Source of the DNA: Daphnia pulex
Lineage: Eukaryota > Arthropoda > Branchiopoda > Diplostraca > Daphniidae
NCBI RefSeq assembly: GCF_021134715.1
Contig: NC_060024.1
Coordinates: 1,798,001 to 1,862,000, forward strand
DNA: 64,000 nt
Direction of reading: 5' to 3'
The notes under the pieces were generated by a model. That model was not told the origin of the DNA and did not search any database. It saw nothing but the letters and a program-made list of their open reading frames with translations. The position numbers were made by a program, and so were the translations under genes. Position 1 is the stretch's first letter. Every line of letters begins with the position of its first letter. Positions 11,832 to 24,672 of the stretch are shown one piece after another.

Positions 11832-11961
11832 TTTTTTGTTTCTTTAATTTAAAAAAAAAACTCACAAAAGCCCCAAAAACCAACAAACAAAAACAACAAA
11901 AGAAAAAAAAAAGTCCCTATATTAACAAAAAACAAACAAACAAAAAACAAAACAAAAAAAA
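11832..11961 (+). other. A-rich tract after the chimera stop codon
   Basis: About 130 bp that is almost entirely A with scattered C, beginning within 20 bases of the stop codon. It looks like a degenerate poly(A) tail of a retroposed transcript, though a simple A-rich 3' untranslated region is possible. Confidence 0.55.
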
Positions 11962-12080
11962 ATTAACTTTTTCTATGTCTTTCTTCTTTCTCCCTTACAA
12001 CTTTTTAGTTTTTACCTTCCATTTGTTTTCACTAATTCTTCGCTTTCATTTTCTTCTTTTTTCACAATCGGGTCGTCTAT

Positions 12081-13136
12081 GGGAAATCATTATGGGTGGG
12101 AACTGTTACTTAATAGCAAGAAGGTCGGTTAAATGTGCAATTAGAAATTTTGGCAAGTGCACGTTGTTCTTATCGAACTTCCCTTCGTGGATTTGTGGTA
12201 GTTTTTCATTCCTCGACGAGATTGGATATCAATTGAAAAAAACCTACATTGGATAATGTGTGCATTAATAATGATTACATCAAACAGGTACCGGGATGAT
12301 CGAGTGATGGTGACGTCATAGGATGGACGGAAGAACCTATTTACTGGGGACCTCCCTGTCTTTAAAATGACTCACGTTGGGTGAATTCGCACGCAATAGT
12401 CTAATCGATTAATCAATTCTTTCATGTTTTAGGAAAAGAGTGATTTTAGCTTTAGCATTTTTATTTTAAGCATCGTTATTCTATCCAGCTTATTGAAGCA
12501 CGATTTTGTGACCGGTTTATGTTTCCCTGAAGCGATGGTGAGGACCGAAGAGGGCCGTTGGCGAGGAAAGAAGAGGCCCGATGGCGAGGACCGAAGAGGA
12601 TCGATGGCGTGAACCGAAGAGGACCGATGGTGAGGACCGATGGTGAGGACCGAAGAGGACCGATGGCGTTACTACCCACAAGAAGAAAAACATAAACCGG
12701 AAATGATTTTGTGACTGAGATAGTTGGTGAATCTCGATGTTTTCATAATCATGTTTCTGCTAATAATCATTTTGTTTCCGAAAAATATTGAAGGATTGAT
12801 AGTCGGTTATTCTAGAACGTGTGAATTTCATAACCAACGTTTGAGTTCATTTTTTAGGCAGGACGGCTTCGGTTTTTAGGTTCCCGTTCCCCCTTTGACG
12901 TAACCATCATCTCGGCTCAAACTGGGACCTGTTTGAATGAATCATTACTAATGCACACATTATCCAATGTAGGTTATTTTCAATTGATGTCCAATCTCGT
13001 CGAGGAATGAAAAACTACCACAAATCCACGAAGGGAATGTCGATAAGAACAACGTGCACCTGCCAAAATTTCTAATTGCACATTTAACCGACCTTCCTGC
13101 TATTCAACAACAGTTTCCACCCAAGTGATTTCTCCC
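12081..13136. mobile_element. Foldback/MITE-like element with 214-bp inverted arms
   Basis: The arm at 12081-12294 and the arm at 12923-13136 are reverse complements at roughly 85-90 percent, including the shared blocks 'ggtcggttaaatgtgcaatt', 'aacaacgtgcac' and 'aatctcgtcgaggaatgaa'. The interior holds a minisatellite but no coding frame, so the element is non-autonomous. No clear target-site duplication was found at the outer ends. Confidence 0.85.
12531..12672. repeat. Minisatellite of about 24 bp (gaggaccgaagaggaccgatggc)
   Basis: Six or so imperfect copies of a GA/CG-rich unit made from 'ggaccgaagagg' and 'cgatggtga' lie in the loop of the foldback element. Open frames over it are a by-product of the repeat. 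The flanks carry an inverted 'ataaaccgg' motif (about 12508-12516 and 12691-12699). Confidence 0.8.
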
Positions 13137-14870
13137 TCTAGACTCTCATCTGATTGCTTTTCTTTTTTCCTTTTCCCCTTTTTTCTCGCCATTTTCTTCT
13201 CTTCTTTCGCTTCCTCTTCGTGTGAATGAATGGAGTCTGAATTGGATGAATGTGTGTGTGAAAATGAGTGTGCCTGCTGATTTGAATTAATATGTCTCAA
13301 TAAAATATCTTAAACTAAAACCACCATTTGATTGTGTTTTTATTACTTAGCATTAGCAACATTTAGATTGTCATTTTTATTAATCGTAAACGGAAATTTC
13401 AAAATAAAAGGCAAACAATGTTTTCTATGAAAAACATTTCGGGAAAACCGTTTATGGCCGACAAAATTAAGGTTAGGTTAGGTTCATAAAAATACTGGTA
13501 GCTGATTTTGTTCACGGAGCCGAAAGGGCAATTAACAATTCATGCTTTAATTCTTCAATTTTAAGTACCATCTTTTTCTCAAGGTTTCATAAAAAGTTAC
13601 TTTATTTCGCATTGCATTAATAAGAAAAATTTAATAACATTCAATTTTGTCTCTAGAAAACTTACTTTTTTAGAAAATAAAATTGAATTTTAATTTTTTC
13701 GTTTCTTTACATAAATGCGGTAGCTAATAGGAACAACGCTGCTGACGTATACTTCCTTATTCTCGTACAATTTCATTCAACCGAAAAGTCATAATGGAAT
13801 TGCCAAAGTCCATATAGCACATTATATTTTCTTCCTTTCCATTTTCCTATTGTTCGATTATTCATAGGTCATGACGATTGACTTTGGGAATGACGCATTC
13901 TATTCTAATCAGCGAACTGTTGCCATTGCGAGATCATTAAGCGCGCTCTTTAAAAACGCATTCACTATAAATCGATTGTCGGCACGCAATGACTTTTGCT
14001 TACCCTCCCACATTTGTTCTTCGAGGCACTTTTCAATTGACTCGCTTTTACAAAAAATTCGTAAGCTCATAAACCGTCTATGAAATGAACTTGAACTAAG
14101 ACAGCGGCGGCCGTCTCCATTTGTGGCAATGCAAGGGTGTCGATCATTGTTGTCTAAAATAAAGTGGTAACTGAATAAAAATCTTAAATAACAAAAAGGC
14201 TTATCCTAATGGAGCCAACTCGTGTTGGTCGTATGTGCCAAGCCCAAGCGCATACCATAGATTAAATTCTTAACCGACGATTCGAAACGGTGTGAATTTT
14301 CAAGAAATCAAGTTTTAAGCTCGGATTCTCATTAATTTAAAATTCGTAAAATCTACTTTTTTAAACTAAATTAAACCAATGCAGGAATGGAAATTGGATT
14401 CAAACGTGTCTGGGTGCTCTGCTGCTGCCGATAGCTTTTGTAACCCATTTTTTGTCCTTGTTCCTCGAATTAGATAAACGGATAACATAATGAAATGAAG
14501 CAAATGGTATGTTTATTACCTAATTGAAGATTGGTCCGATTCAGGGAAGTCCCGAAAACTACTGGATTCTAGAAGATGGAAGCGACGCGATGTTACCCAC
14601 TTGGTCAAAAGGGTAAACAAAAAATAAATATACTGACACTTCTTATATATTGATTTATTAAATTATTATGACAATAACTGAAATTCTTTTAGTCTTTAAA
14701 ATTCTAAATATTTCATAGGCTTCAATCTGTAAATGAGCTAAAAAAATGTTTAGTCAAAAAGTTAGTCAATTAACGACCAATTTAATGGCTTATAGGAGAG
14801 AAGTTTGCTTAGATGCTGTTTGCTATAAAAAGACTAACGGACGTTGAATGTCACTGAATTTCTTCGACCT
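13137..14870. other. Non-coding AT-rich stretch
   Basis: No gene is supportable. The short open frames at 13100-13300 (minus, Lys/Glu-rich) and 13871-14083 (plus) have no recognisable motif. A tiny run of the arthropod telomere motif (TTAGG, two to three units) occurs at 13471-13484. Confidence 0.5.
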
Positions 14871-14876
14871 TCACGT

Positions 14877-15402
14877 TTACACTTGAATCAGTCTTGTCAA
14901 CGGTAGTGTTATTTTTTCATTGGCCTTTGGACGCAAGTAAAAAATATTAAAGAGGAAGTAGAGGAATCCAGTGAGGAAAGCGATGACTCCCAAAATGCGG
15001 AAAACCACTCGCTTGCCGAACGCTCCGATCAGGACTCGGCCGACCGAGCTTCCGATTCCAGCCCCTAAATCACCCAACATCAATTACTAAATTAATAAAG
15101 TCGATAATCCTTAAATTTCTTCATTTGGAGTCTTGACAGACCTAGTCCGAAGTAGGTCGCTGAAATCAATCCTTGAATGGAAGTCGCAGTGGACGTCGTC
15201 CCCAGTTGGGTGGCATAGATCATAAAAGATGTCAGGGACAGACCGGACAGAGCACCATTAATGGCTTCAATAGACTCGTATACGAGACACAAGTTCGGGT
15301 CGGTGATGTACGAATATCCTTGGGTATAAGACTCAGTTGGGTTTGATATACAACAGATTAAACTTAATAGAATAAAATCAAAACATACCTATTAGACGTA
15401 TG
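14877..15402 (-). pseudogene. MFSD6-like major facilitator C-terminal fragment
   Basis: Two exons read leftwards: about 15402-15142 and 15064-14877, joined by a 77-bp GT-AG intron at phase 1. The joined reading contains SYITDPNL, YESIEAINGAL, the loop ATYFGLG-GAGIGSSVGR and a final membrane segment (ILGVIAFLTGFLYFLFNIFYL). This is the arrangement of the last transmembrane helices of the MFSD6 family of major facilitator transporters (MFS_1-like). The rest of the transporter, a dozen helices in intact members, is not seen upstream on this strand; a doubtful further exon may lie at about 15500-15625. I call it a fragment or partial gene copy; it lies in a cluster of other broken genes. Confidence 0.6.
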
Positions 15403-16019
15403 CGCTGGGAATAAAAGAGACTTTTCATTTGTACATGATTTCCCTTACTTCTTCTTCTTCTTTCAGAGTCCAAGAGTTGCAGAGATAATCACAAGTGCCG
15501 TGTGAGAGAGATAGGGGGGAGGTCTCGCACCCAATGATCGACGACCATTAAAAATGTGTACACATCCATCATTCGAGGAAAGGGATATGTGAGATTCAGT
15601 CGTCCAAAAGACATCAAACCTAAAATAAAAGAATAATTAAGGAAAATCAACAATAATGGGTACATGATCTAGTAAGTTTAGATTCAGTGAGGGCAAGTGA
15701 TTTCATGTTTTTGTTGCAGAGCCATCGCGTATAACGGATGCATCGTAATTAGCTATCATCAATTACAGCTATAAAGACTAGAAATGCAAATAATTTTACA
15801 ATTCCCTATGACAGTGATTGATGAATATGGCTTTCATCAAATATCAGGAAATCATGTAAAAAAGTTTAGACCTTTAAATAGATTAAAAGAGAAGTATACA
15901 TAATAAAAAATGTCATTAATGAATATTAATTAATGTCATAAATAAACCAATCAATAAACCATCAAAAGGTAATTGACTGTATGGTCAGGCCAGTTTCTTT
16001 TTTCGTCAGGTCAATTGCC

Positions 16020-16330
16020 TTTCTCTTTTATTGCTTGGTTCTTATAAGAACCGAGGGGGGGCGAACGCCAGGTGAACCTATTGCGATTTGTCATTTCTTT
16101 CTTGCTTGGCTCTTATAAGAACCGAATGGGCCAAACTCAAGGTTGGCCGAATGCGAGTTGTGTTTCTCTGAGTTTTTCTCTTTCTTGCTTGGCTCTTATA
16201 AGGACCGAGTAGGGCAAACGCCAGGTGGACCTATTGCGAGATGTCTTTTCTTTCTTGCTTGGCTCTTATAAGAACCGATGGGCCGAAATCCAAGTGGGCC
16301 GAACTCCAGGTGGGCCGAGACTCAGCAGAC
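16020..16330. repeat. Tandem repeat, four units of 70-82 bp
   Basis: The core 'cttataagaaccga' recurs at 16041, 16112, 16195 (with one change) and 16264, each preceded by 'ttgcttggctc' and followed by 'gggc.aac.ccaggt'. Unit length alternates between about 70 and 82 bp. It is just downstream of the small minus-strand gene at 16467-16562. Confidence 0.85.
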
Positions 16331-16466
16331 ATCCATCTCGTTGCAGCTCTCAGTGAAGAATGGTACCTCCTGGCCTACCAGAGGGCGCTTATATAGGTCC
16401 GCACGGCATTGAAGCTGGCTTACCATCAGGTAGTGAGGTCCCCCCAGCCAATGGAAAAACGAAGCT

Positions 16467-16562
16467 TCAACAGAAGGCAGCAGTGATTTTCTTTATAACC
16501 TCCAAATCCTCTTGGTTCAGGTAGCGGGGATCAGACTTCGGTTTCTTCGGTGAAGGTTCCAT
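16467..16562 (-). CDS. 31-residue paralogue of the 24.2-kb TATA-promoter gene
   Basis: Start at 16562, stop at 16467. The product begins MEPSPKKPK and continues YLNQEDLEVIKKITAAFC; the plus-strand gene at 24209 begins MEPTPKK and continues LSNEDAELIRELTAEL, so the two are aligned over their first 30 residues. The upstream promoter is also shared (16590-16740). Here the frame stops where the paralogue continues into a longer helix, so this is either a truncated copy or a very short peptide gene. A possible splice donor follows about 40 bp downstream of the stop, so an alternative spliced form cannot be excluded. No function is known to me. Confidence 0.5.
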   Translation of the reverse strand: MEPSPKKPKSDPRYLNQEDLEVIKKITAAFC

Positions 16563-16590
16563 TCCGTGTTGACAGGTCGAGTCAACCCGA

Positions 16591-16740
16591 GAGACTGAGG
16601 CTGGTAAGAAAGGACACTGCTTTTATACGCCACAGCGTCCTAGGGTTAGGGAAGCTCCTCCTCTCTGAGAGGGCCAGGATTGGCTACTTCGTAGAGGGCC
16701 AGGATTGGCTACCAAGGTAGCCAATCCTGGCCCTGTGGTA
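16591..16740 (-). promoter_or_regulatory. TATA/initiator promoter with repeated CCAAT boxes (left copy)
   Basis: On the minus strand, three 'agccaatcctggcc' CCAAT-type boxes are followed by 'gagaggaggagcttccc', a TATA box (gtataaaagcagtg, TATAAAA at 16627-16621) and an arthropod initiator (cctcagtctctcg, TCAGT at 16598-16594) about 29 bp further on. The ATG lies about 35 bp after that. The block matches 23.8-24.05 kb in inverted orientation. Confidence 0.75.
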
Positions 16741-16984
16741 GTTTCTCGGGTAATCAACTGATAATCAAAGGATTTATTTTAAAGTAAATGATTTTTAAAC
16801 GTTAGCAATGTGGTCTTGTAGTAAAACACTTGCATGTGTCTCCACTGTAATTTGTCTAATTGTCCAGTTTCGAGTTTTGAGCTGGGCTGTATCTGTTCAT
16901 AAAAAGGAGGTAATTATTTAAATTATGTTAAAATATTGATGGATTTTCATTCTCTTCAAATATGTGAGGATACAGGCATTCAAA

Positions 16985-19422
<2,438 letters not shown>

Positions 19423-19603
19423 ATGATACTTTGTTTTCAAACAACAACTTTTCGTTTTCTTTCCAACGGGGCTACTTATGGCGTATATATATCGGGATTT
19501 CTAGACTACGTCGATATGTACAATTTTTAAAAAATGTACTAAGCCTCTCTTGTTGCCTCGTTTTATTTCTATCTTCTTTTTGTTTATGGGACTCGAAGCC
19601 TTC

Positions 19604-19609
19604 AATAAA
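19604..19609 (+). terminator. Polyadenylation signal AATAAA of the ClpX pseudogene
   Basis: AATAAA about 180 bp after the ClpX stop codon, so the copied unit includes its 3' end. Confidence 0.55.
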
Positions 19610-19844
19610 GTCGATATAACTTCATTTCAATTAGGTTTAGACTTAGATTAACTAAGACAAATTGGGACAACTAACTGTGCTAATTGTGATGTGAATAGCA
19701 AAATATTATGATTTAAAAACAAACAATCCAAAATGCATTATAATGTAATTGTATTCTCAAAGTAAGGTCACCAGTGGTTGATGAATCCTATTTAAGAACT
19801 TTAAACCTTGTTTAATTTTTAGTATGTGTGATGTTCTTTTCTAC

Positions 19845-20501
19845 TTAGGATGTCTTCTTTTTCTTGAACAGCCGCATGAAGACAATCATGGCTAAATAAT
19901 AGAAAAATTAACATTAAATAAACATCAACATTACAAGCAATAGATTACCTATGAAAGACATGCAGACAAGCAATAAAAACAACCAAACCCAGCAACAGGT
20001 ACAGAATCCACTTATCTCTTGAAGCTTTTGGGTTTGAGTCTGAAGGTTTGTTTGATTTTCTTCAGCCAGAATGTTGGCCTTTTCCAGTGTAATTAAGTCC
20101 TGTCTGATAATTGAGTTTGCAGACATGGTTTGCTCTTTCATGGTTTTAGCCATGGTAAGCAAATTATTTGTGATTTCTTCTTGGGTTTGCTGCTCATTAC
20201 TAATCACTCCATCAAAATCCTGCACATGAGTAGGAGTGGTGTTTATTTTTATGGTGCTCAGTAATTCAGTTTTTCTTTGCCTTAATGTTGAAGCAGGATT
20301 TTCAAATTCTTCATTTTTTTCTGTTGAGACAGACTCTTTTGCTGGAAGTAATTTATTGGTCAGCAACTCATCCCTAACTTGATTGCTATACTGAGATGCA
20401 TTTTTATGTCGGATTTCCTTTGAAACTGTGTCTCCGTGTGGAGAAGAGCAAGGGGACAAAAATTGAGAAGCATTGTTTTTTCGGTACTCGCAAGTCATCA
20501 C
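19845..20501 (-). CDS. USE1-like SNARE, C-terminal part
   Basis: Reading leftwards, an exon ends at 19949 and splices (57-bp intron) to 19891-19845, ending AMIVFMRLFKKKKTS. The product has the layout of USE1, a Qc SNARE of ER-Golgi retrograde transport: a middle region with NASQFLSP and YSNQVRDELL, a SNARE helix (EEITNNLLTMAKTMKEQTM..IIRQDL..LEKANILAEEN), and a C-terminal membrane anchor of about 20 residues. Compared with human USE1 (259 residues), about 80 N-terminal residues are missing; the first Met lies just after a possible acceptor at 'tgcgag', so further 5' exons may exist but I could not identify them. No internal stop or frameshift was seen, so it could be functional or a truncated copy. 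It sits among pseudogenes. Confidence 0.65.
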
Positions 20502-20527
20502 GACACGCCCGATGTGTGATGTTCTTT

Positions 20528-20608
20528 TAAAACCGGAATTCTTCGCCTTTCTGTAAAAAAAAAACCGGAATCTCTAAAATAAAAACCGGAATTCTTCGCC
20601 TTTCTGTT
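20528..20608. repeat. Short direct repeat, 26 bp twice, 53 bp apart
   Basis: A 26-base block beginning 'aaaaccggaattcttcgcc' occurs at about 20529 and again at about 20582. It lies immediately upstream of the USE1-like start on the minus strand and may mark where the copied fragment was joined. Confidence 0.7.
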
Positions 20609-20704
20609 TCCAGATCTGTTGAAAAGTAACAACAAAAAATGCTCATTAGCAATTGACCAATTGTTCTGAAAAGTAGAGTAGCAACACATCTTACGGTCTT
20701 CCAC

Positions 20705-22090
20705 TGCTATTGTTTCTTCACCATTTTAAATTTCTGTCAGTCTCTTCACCATCTTGCAATGACCCAGTATACATGTGTCCATGTTGGTTGTAGACTAAAG
20801 ATTCCTGAGTGAGAGAAGAGAAATAAGGCATGACTTTAAAATATCAATGAAATGTTAATTTTACCTAAAGAATAAACATAACAAAGCAAGAGTTGACAAA
20901 AATCTTACTCGAGTCATCTTGTGTCGTGGAAGATTGGCAAAAGAAGATAGATTTTCTTTTCTTAATTCATCTGATATTCAAGTCAACAAAGAGTTTGATA
21001 ACTATCTCGAAAGTTACCAATCTCAATCTCTTTCTTCGTCGATTCTGGTTCTTCTCACTGACTAATATTTTACTGAAACAATAATATATTGTGGCCAATT
21101 TTGGAATTGTGATCCATGTGGTGATTGAAGATGAGAATTGTTGCTCTTCCAGGTGAAATATAGTATTTGGCAGTTCACTTAATTGGTGTGTTTTGCCACT
21201 GAATGTGTGTTGATCCCTTCAAGAGGTTCTTCATTACTGGATTATTCATTGGCAATAGTATTGTGACCCAATAAAGACACAAAACAAACTTTATTTATCG
21301 CATTCACTGCTTTTTCAGCACGCCATGACTGCAATAAATCCGATGCAGAAATTGTAATGCGTGAATGAATTTTTATTTTGACATAACTGGAGAATATCGT
21401 ATGAGTATCGTACAAACCGAACAGACGACGAATTGGACGTTGCCAGATTGATTGTTTACCAACTTTCAACAGGTTTTTTGAAAGATTTTAACCGGATTTA
21501 GCGCTTTTCAGGTTTCAGTTTTACAGGAATACACTCTATTTATTCTGTAGTTTCAAGACATAAATATTGCAAATATCTGGTAAGTGATAATGGCAAATTT
21601 TGTTTATTTTTCAGTAAATATCAAACAGCATAACAATAGTTCCAATGCTATTCATTCTCCCGTATTCGCAACCCATCGCCCAAATTAGAATCATCGTTTA
21701 ATATCGTTAAAAATTCGTTATTCTATGGACTGAAGTCCGACTATTTCACATCAAATTTGTCTGTTTTATTTTCATGCTGAAAGTTCAGACGGGCAATCCG
21801 GTTGTCGGCTCGGATGAGCCTTCACGAAAGGCTCAAGAACTTCGAGATTCTTTTCCACACGAGCAACATTAGGAAACTGTGCCATGTCCACATCAAACCT
21901 TATTTAAGACGAAGCGAGAGAAAAATAGAACATGAAACGAATCATGGAAACTTTAGTCTTTACTACCTCCTTGCATTGTATAGTTGTGGGACAAGGCAAC
22001 AATCAGCCATTGTAACATCATCTCCAACACAGAAATTTCCACTGGAAGTTTCTAATATTTTTTCTAATGCTGTAATAAAAAATTTTGTTT
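20705..22090. other. No supportable gene; possible exon debris
   Basis: Only short frames are found. One plus-strand frame at about 20908-21066 and one minus-strand frame at 21469-21242 have exon-like composition but no family resemblance and no consistent splicing. These may be remains of further copied genes. Confidence 0.4.
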
Positions 22091-22344
22091 TTATATAAAC
22101 TTTGCAAACATATTTCTTAGAGTTTCTTCACCTACCAGTGAGTCCTTTGAAATTCCACTTATTTTAGCAGCCCAATCTTTCTGTTTAGATTCTTCAAATT
22201 GTTTAAGTACAGCCACATTCTGTAAGGGTTGAATCCCAGAACCAATAATTTCACATATTTCTCTCACTTTGAATCTTATCACACCATCTTTTGGCAATAA
22301 GGGTTTTAAAGGATAAGATTCTTCTAAATATTCCAAAATAGCTA
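22091..22344 (-). pseudogene. Maleylacetoacetate isomerase (GST zeta) exon fragment
   Basis: Reading leftwards from an acceptor at 22345-22346: VAILEYLEESYPLKPLLPKD, then VREICEIIGSGIQPLQN and VAVLKQFEE. This is the junction of the thioredoxin-like and helical domains of GST zeta, which isomerises maleylacetoacetate in tyrosine breakdown. After KDWAAKI the expected family sequence (W..RGF..LE) is replaced by an unrelated tail to a stop at 22091. The N-terminal catalytic SSC motif and the C-terminal half are not present nearby, so this is an isolated, broken exon. Confidence 0.7.
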
Positions 22345-22599
22345 CCTAAATGTACAGATGGAAGTAAAAATTATGCAATGAAACCAAGGACAGGACTCGT
22401 TCGTTTGGATTCCGCCTTACTCGATGCTTTAGACGTCGATTTAGATGGAGAGGAAGAAATCTGGAATATTTAGATACCAGCAACATAAACTGGAATATCA
22501 GCAACATAGACCAGGTAGTCGATAAACTTAAAAATAAACCAAAGTTACCGATGGTATAGATTTTTTTTCTAAAGTAAGACTGGCATCTTGATGTCTCTT

Positions 22600-23755
22600 A
22601 CGCACGACACAGCTAAGAAAACTACTTGCCCTGTGAAATCAGAGGACAGATCTGCATCTAACTCATACGATCGTCGCTTTCTGGGCTGCATGACTGGCGT
22701 CATCTTGTCTGTGGGGTTCCAAGAGCTGGAACGACGTTCACAGGTGTTATTGGTTAGTAAAAAAAAAAAATGATAATGAGATTGTCGTAGCGAAAAAGAG
22801 CTGTTAGTTGGCATCTGACCTGCTGGAGTTGGCTTTGGGCTAATCGTGACATCGTGGCTGCATGACAGGCGTCTCCATTTCTGTGGGGTTCCAAGAGCTG
22901 GAACGACGTTTACGAGTGTTCATGGCTTGTGGTGTGTTATACTGAGCATCAATGTTGCGAAAGAAAGCTGTTGTAAAGTGTCGTGATTGTCTGCTCTGCT
23001 GGAGGTGGCTTTGGGCTGATCGTAGATGATTTGTTGACTGCAGAAATTTCGGCGCTGTCCCAAAATTTCTGAATTGATTTGAGAACAATTAATAATTTAC
23101 CATTAGATGCTTCACTACCCCTCTGTAAGGCCCTGCAGAACAAATTATAAAAACCATTAAAAATAACTTTAAAACAAAAAACGAAAAAGGAGCTTCATAC
23201 AGTGAATGTCTGGTATTGCGTGGATTTGCCTTGTCCTTTTCAGATGACATTTGTGCCAACAAGTGATTCTGTTATGGTTTCACTATCAGACTGCGATTCT
23301 CAAACACAAGCTTCTTTTTGTCCATGTTTAAGGAGGCAACTTCTTCGTTCAGATTGTCTAACTGATTTTGCATTTTTTCGAACTAACGAGGCAAACAATT
23401 ATAGTGAACGAGCAATGACTGAAAGCTCATAAAAATAGATGAAACATACTTTAACTGCATATTGATTGATGACTTCATCTTTACGGTTGAGCTCTTTCTT
23501 AGCACTGTCGTACTTCTTGCGTAAATAAGCAATCTCAGATTCAAAATCCAGTGTTGAAGCCTTGCTGAGGTGACTCTCAGTGAGCTATGTAAAACAGAAG
23601 AGTGATTAAATATTGGAAATCAAATAAATATATAAGTTAAATGAATACAAACCTCCTCCTTATTCACGGACAGCATTTCTTCCTTTCGTACAGAAATGGA
23701 GTCATCATAACGTGTTTCTAACTCGCTCTTCGCTTTATTAACCGCTTCAAGCTCG
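22600..23755 (-). pseudogene. Coiled-coil protein gene remnant with duplicated exon
   Basis: Three exons join cleanly at phase 0 when read leftwards: about 23754-23653 (ELEAVNKAKSELETRYDD), 23583-23450 (LTESHLSKASTLDFESEIAY, then KKELNRKDEVINQYAVK) and 23382 onward (FEKMQNQLDNLNEEVASLNM). All are heptad-like coiled coil. The frame then meets TAA near 23270 but stays open and sensible beyond it (QMSSEKDKANPRNTRHSL), which suggests a nonsense mutation. Further left, a segment coding RRSSSWNPTxxxTPVMQPR occurs twice (about 22910-22845 and 22742-22672), so an exon has been duplicated. I cannot name the family; a spindle or nuclear structural protein is possible but unproven. Confidence 0.5.
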
Positions 23756-23814
23756 CGTCAAGCGTCGCTTTCGCAGTTTAGGGACAGCCACATTAAGATT
23801 ACATTACACTGTAT

Positions 23815-24050
23815 CTGAGAGGGCCAGAATTGGCGGGGGGAGTGCCCTCTCCTCTCTGGCAGAGGGAGGGCCCTCTCCTCTCTGAGAGGGCCAGAATTGG
23901 CTATCAGGCAGACAACCAGGCAACCAATCAGAGAGGAGAGGGCCAGAATTGGCTACAACCATGCAACCAATGAGAGAGGAGGAGCTTCCCATACCCCAGG
24001 ACTGCGGCGTATAAAAGCAGTGCCACATCTTGTCACAACCTCAGTCTCTC
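23815..24050 (+). promoter_or_regulatory. TATA/initiator promoter with ATTGG/CCAAT repeats (right copy)
   Basis: 'gagggccagaattggc' is repeated three times and CCAAT boxes lie near 23921 and 23967. Then follow 'gagaggaggagcttccc', TATAAAA at 24010-24016 and the initiator TCAGT at 24041-24045, a spacing of 31 bp. The core matches the inverted copy at 16.6-16.74 kb base for base over long stretches. Confidence 0.8.
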
Positions 24051-24208
24051 GAACGTCCACAGCAGATCGAGATCACTCTTAAGTTAACTGGAGTCAAGGC
24101 GCAAACAGTTAAAGCCGCTCACAAGAAGATTGCCTGCCCCGGCCATTGAAGGAGTCAAGAAACCCCATCGTTATCTTTCCGGCGACATCGCGATCCCACT
24201 TGGAAGTA

Positions 24209-24672
24209 ATGGAACCAACTCCCAAGAAAACCAATGGAATGGAGTTGCCGAATCTTAGCAACGAAGATGCGGAATTGATCCGCGAACTGACGGCGGAATT
24301 GGAAGAGATCCTGGCCGTAAAAAACCAGCAAATAGAGGAACTGAAAGATGAACTGGAAGCTGTCCGCATGATACTTAATGTAAGTATTTATTTATTTTTT
24401 ATTTATTTATTATTTTTTTATTTCTAATTTAATTTTCATTTCAGACGGAACCCCTGGTCCTCAACAGGGAAACGCTGAAAGTCGCTCCGTGGCAGTCGTT
24501 TGGGGTTGCAGACCACGATGCTGCAAACCCTGCGCCGAATGGAGGAGGCATTGGAGCCGTTGGCGGAGGCGGAGTCGTTGGCGTTGGCGGAGGCGAAGTC
24601 GTTGGCGGAGGCGGTGCCGGAGTCGGTGGTGGAGCCGGAGTCGGTGGTGGAGCCGCTGCCAACCGCCACTAG
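24209..24672 (+). CDS. Small protein with helical N-terminus and glycine-rich tail
   Basis: Two exons, 24209-24379 and 24445-24672, joined at phase 0 across a 65-bp GT-AG intron, give 132 residues. Residues 1-15 are MEPTPKKTNG-like and basic; about 18-57 form an acidic amphipathic helix or short coiled coil (LSNEDAELIRELTAEL..IEELKDELEAVRMILN); about 58-85 are mixed (LKVAPWQSFGVADHD); the rest is a repeat of GG(A/V)GVGGG units ending AAANRH. A strong TATA/initiator promoter lies upstream (start site near 24041, so a leader of about 165 bases) and AATAAA at 24878-24883. A truncated inverted paralogue lies at 16467-16562. I recognise no family. The clean splice, promoter and polyadenylation signal make it a credible expressed gene. 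Confidence 0.7.

Noticed and set aside
13471..13484. TTAGG telomere-like motif
   Set aside because: Only two to three units; this length occurs by chance in arthropod DNA.
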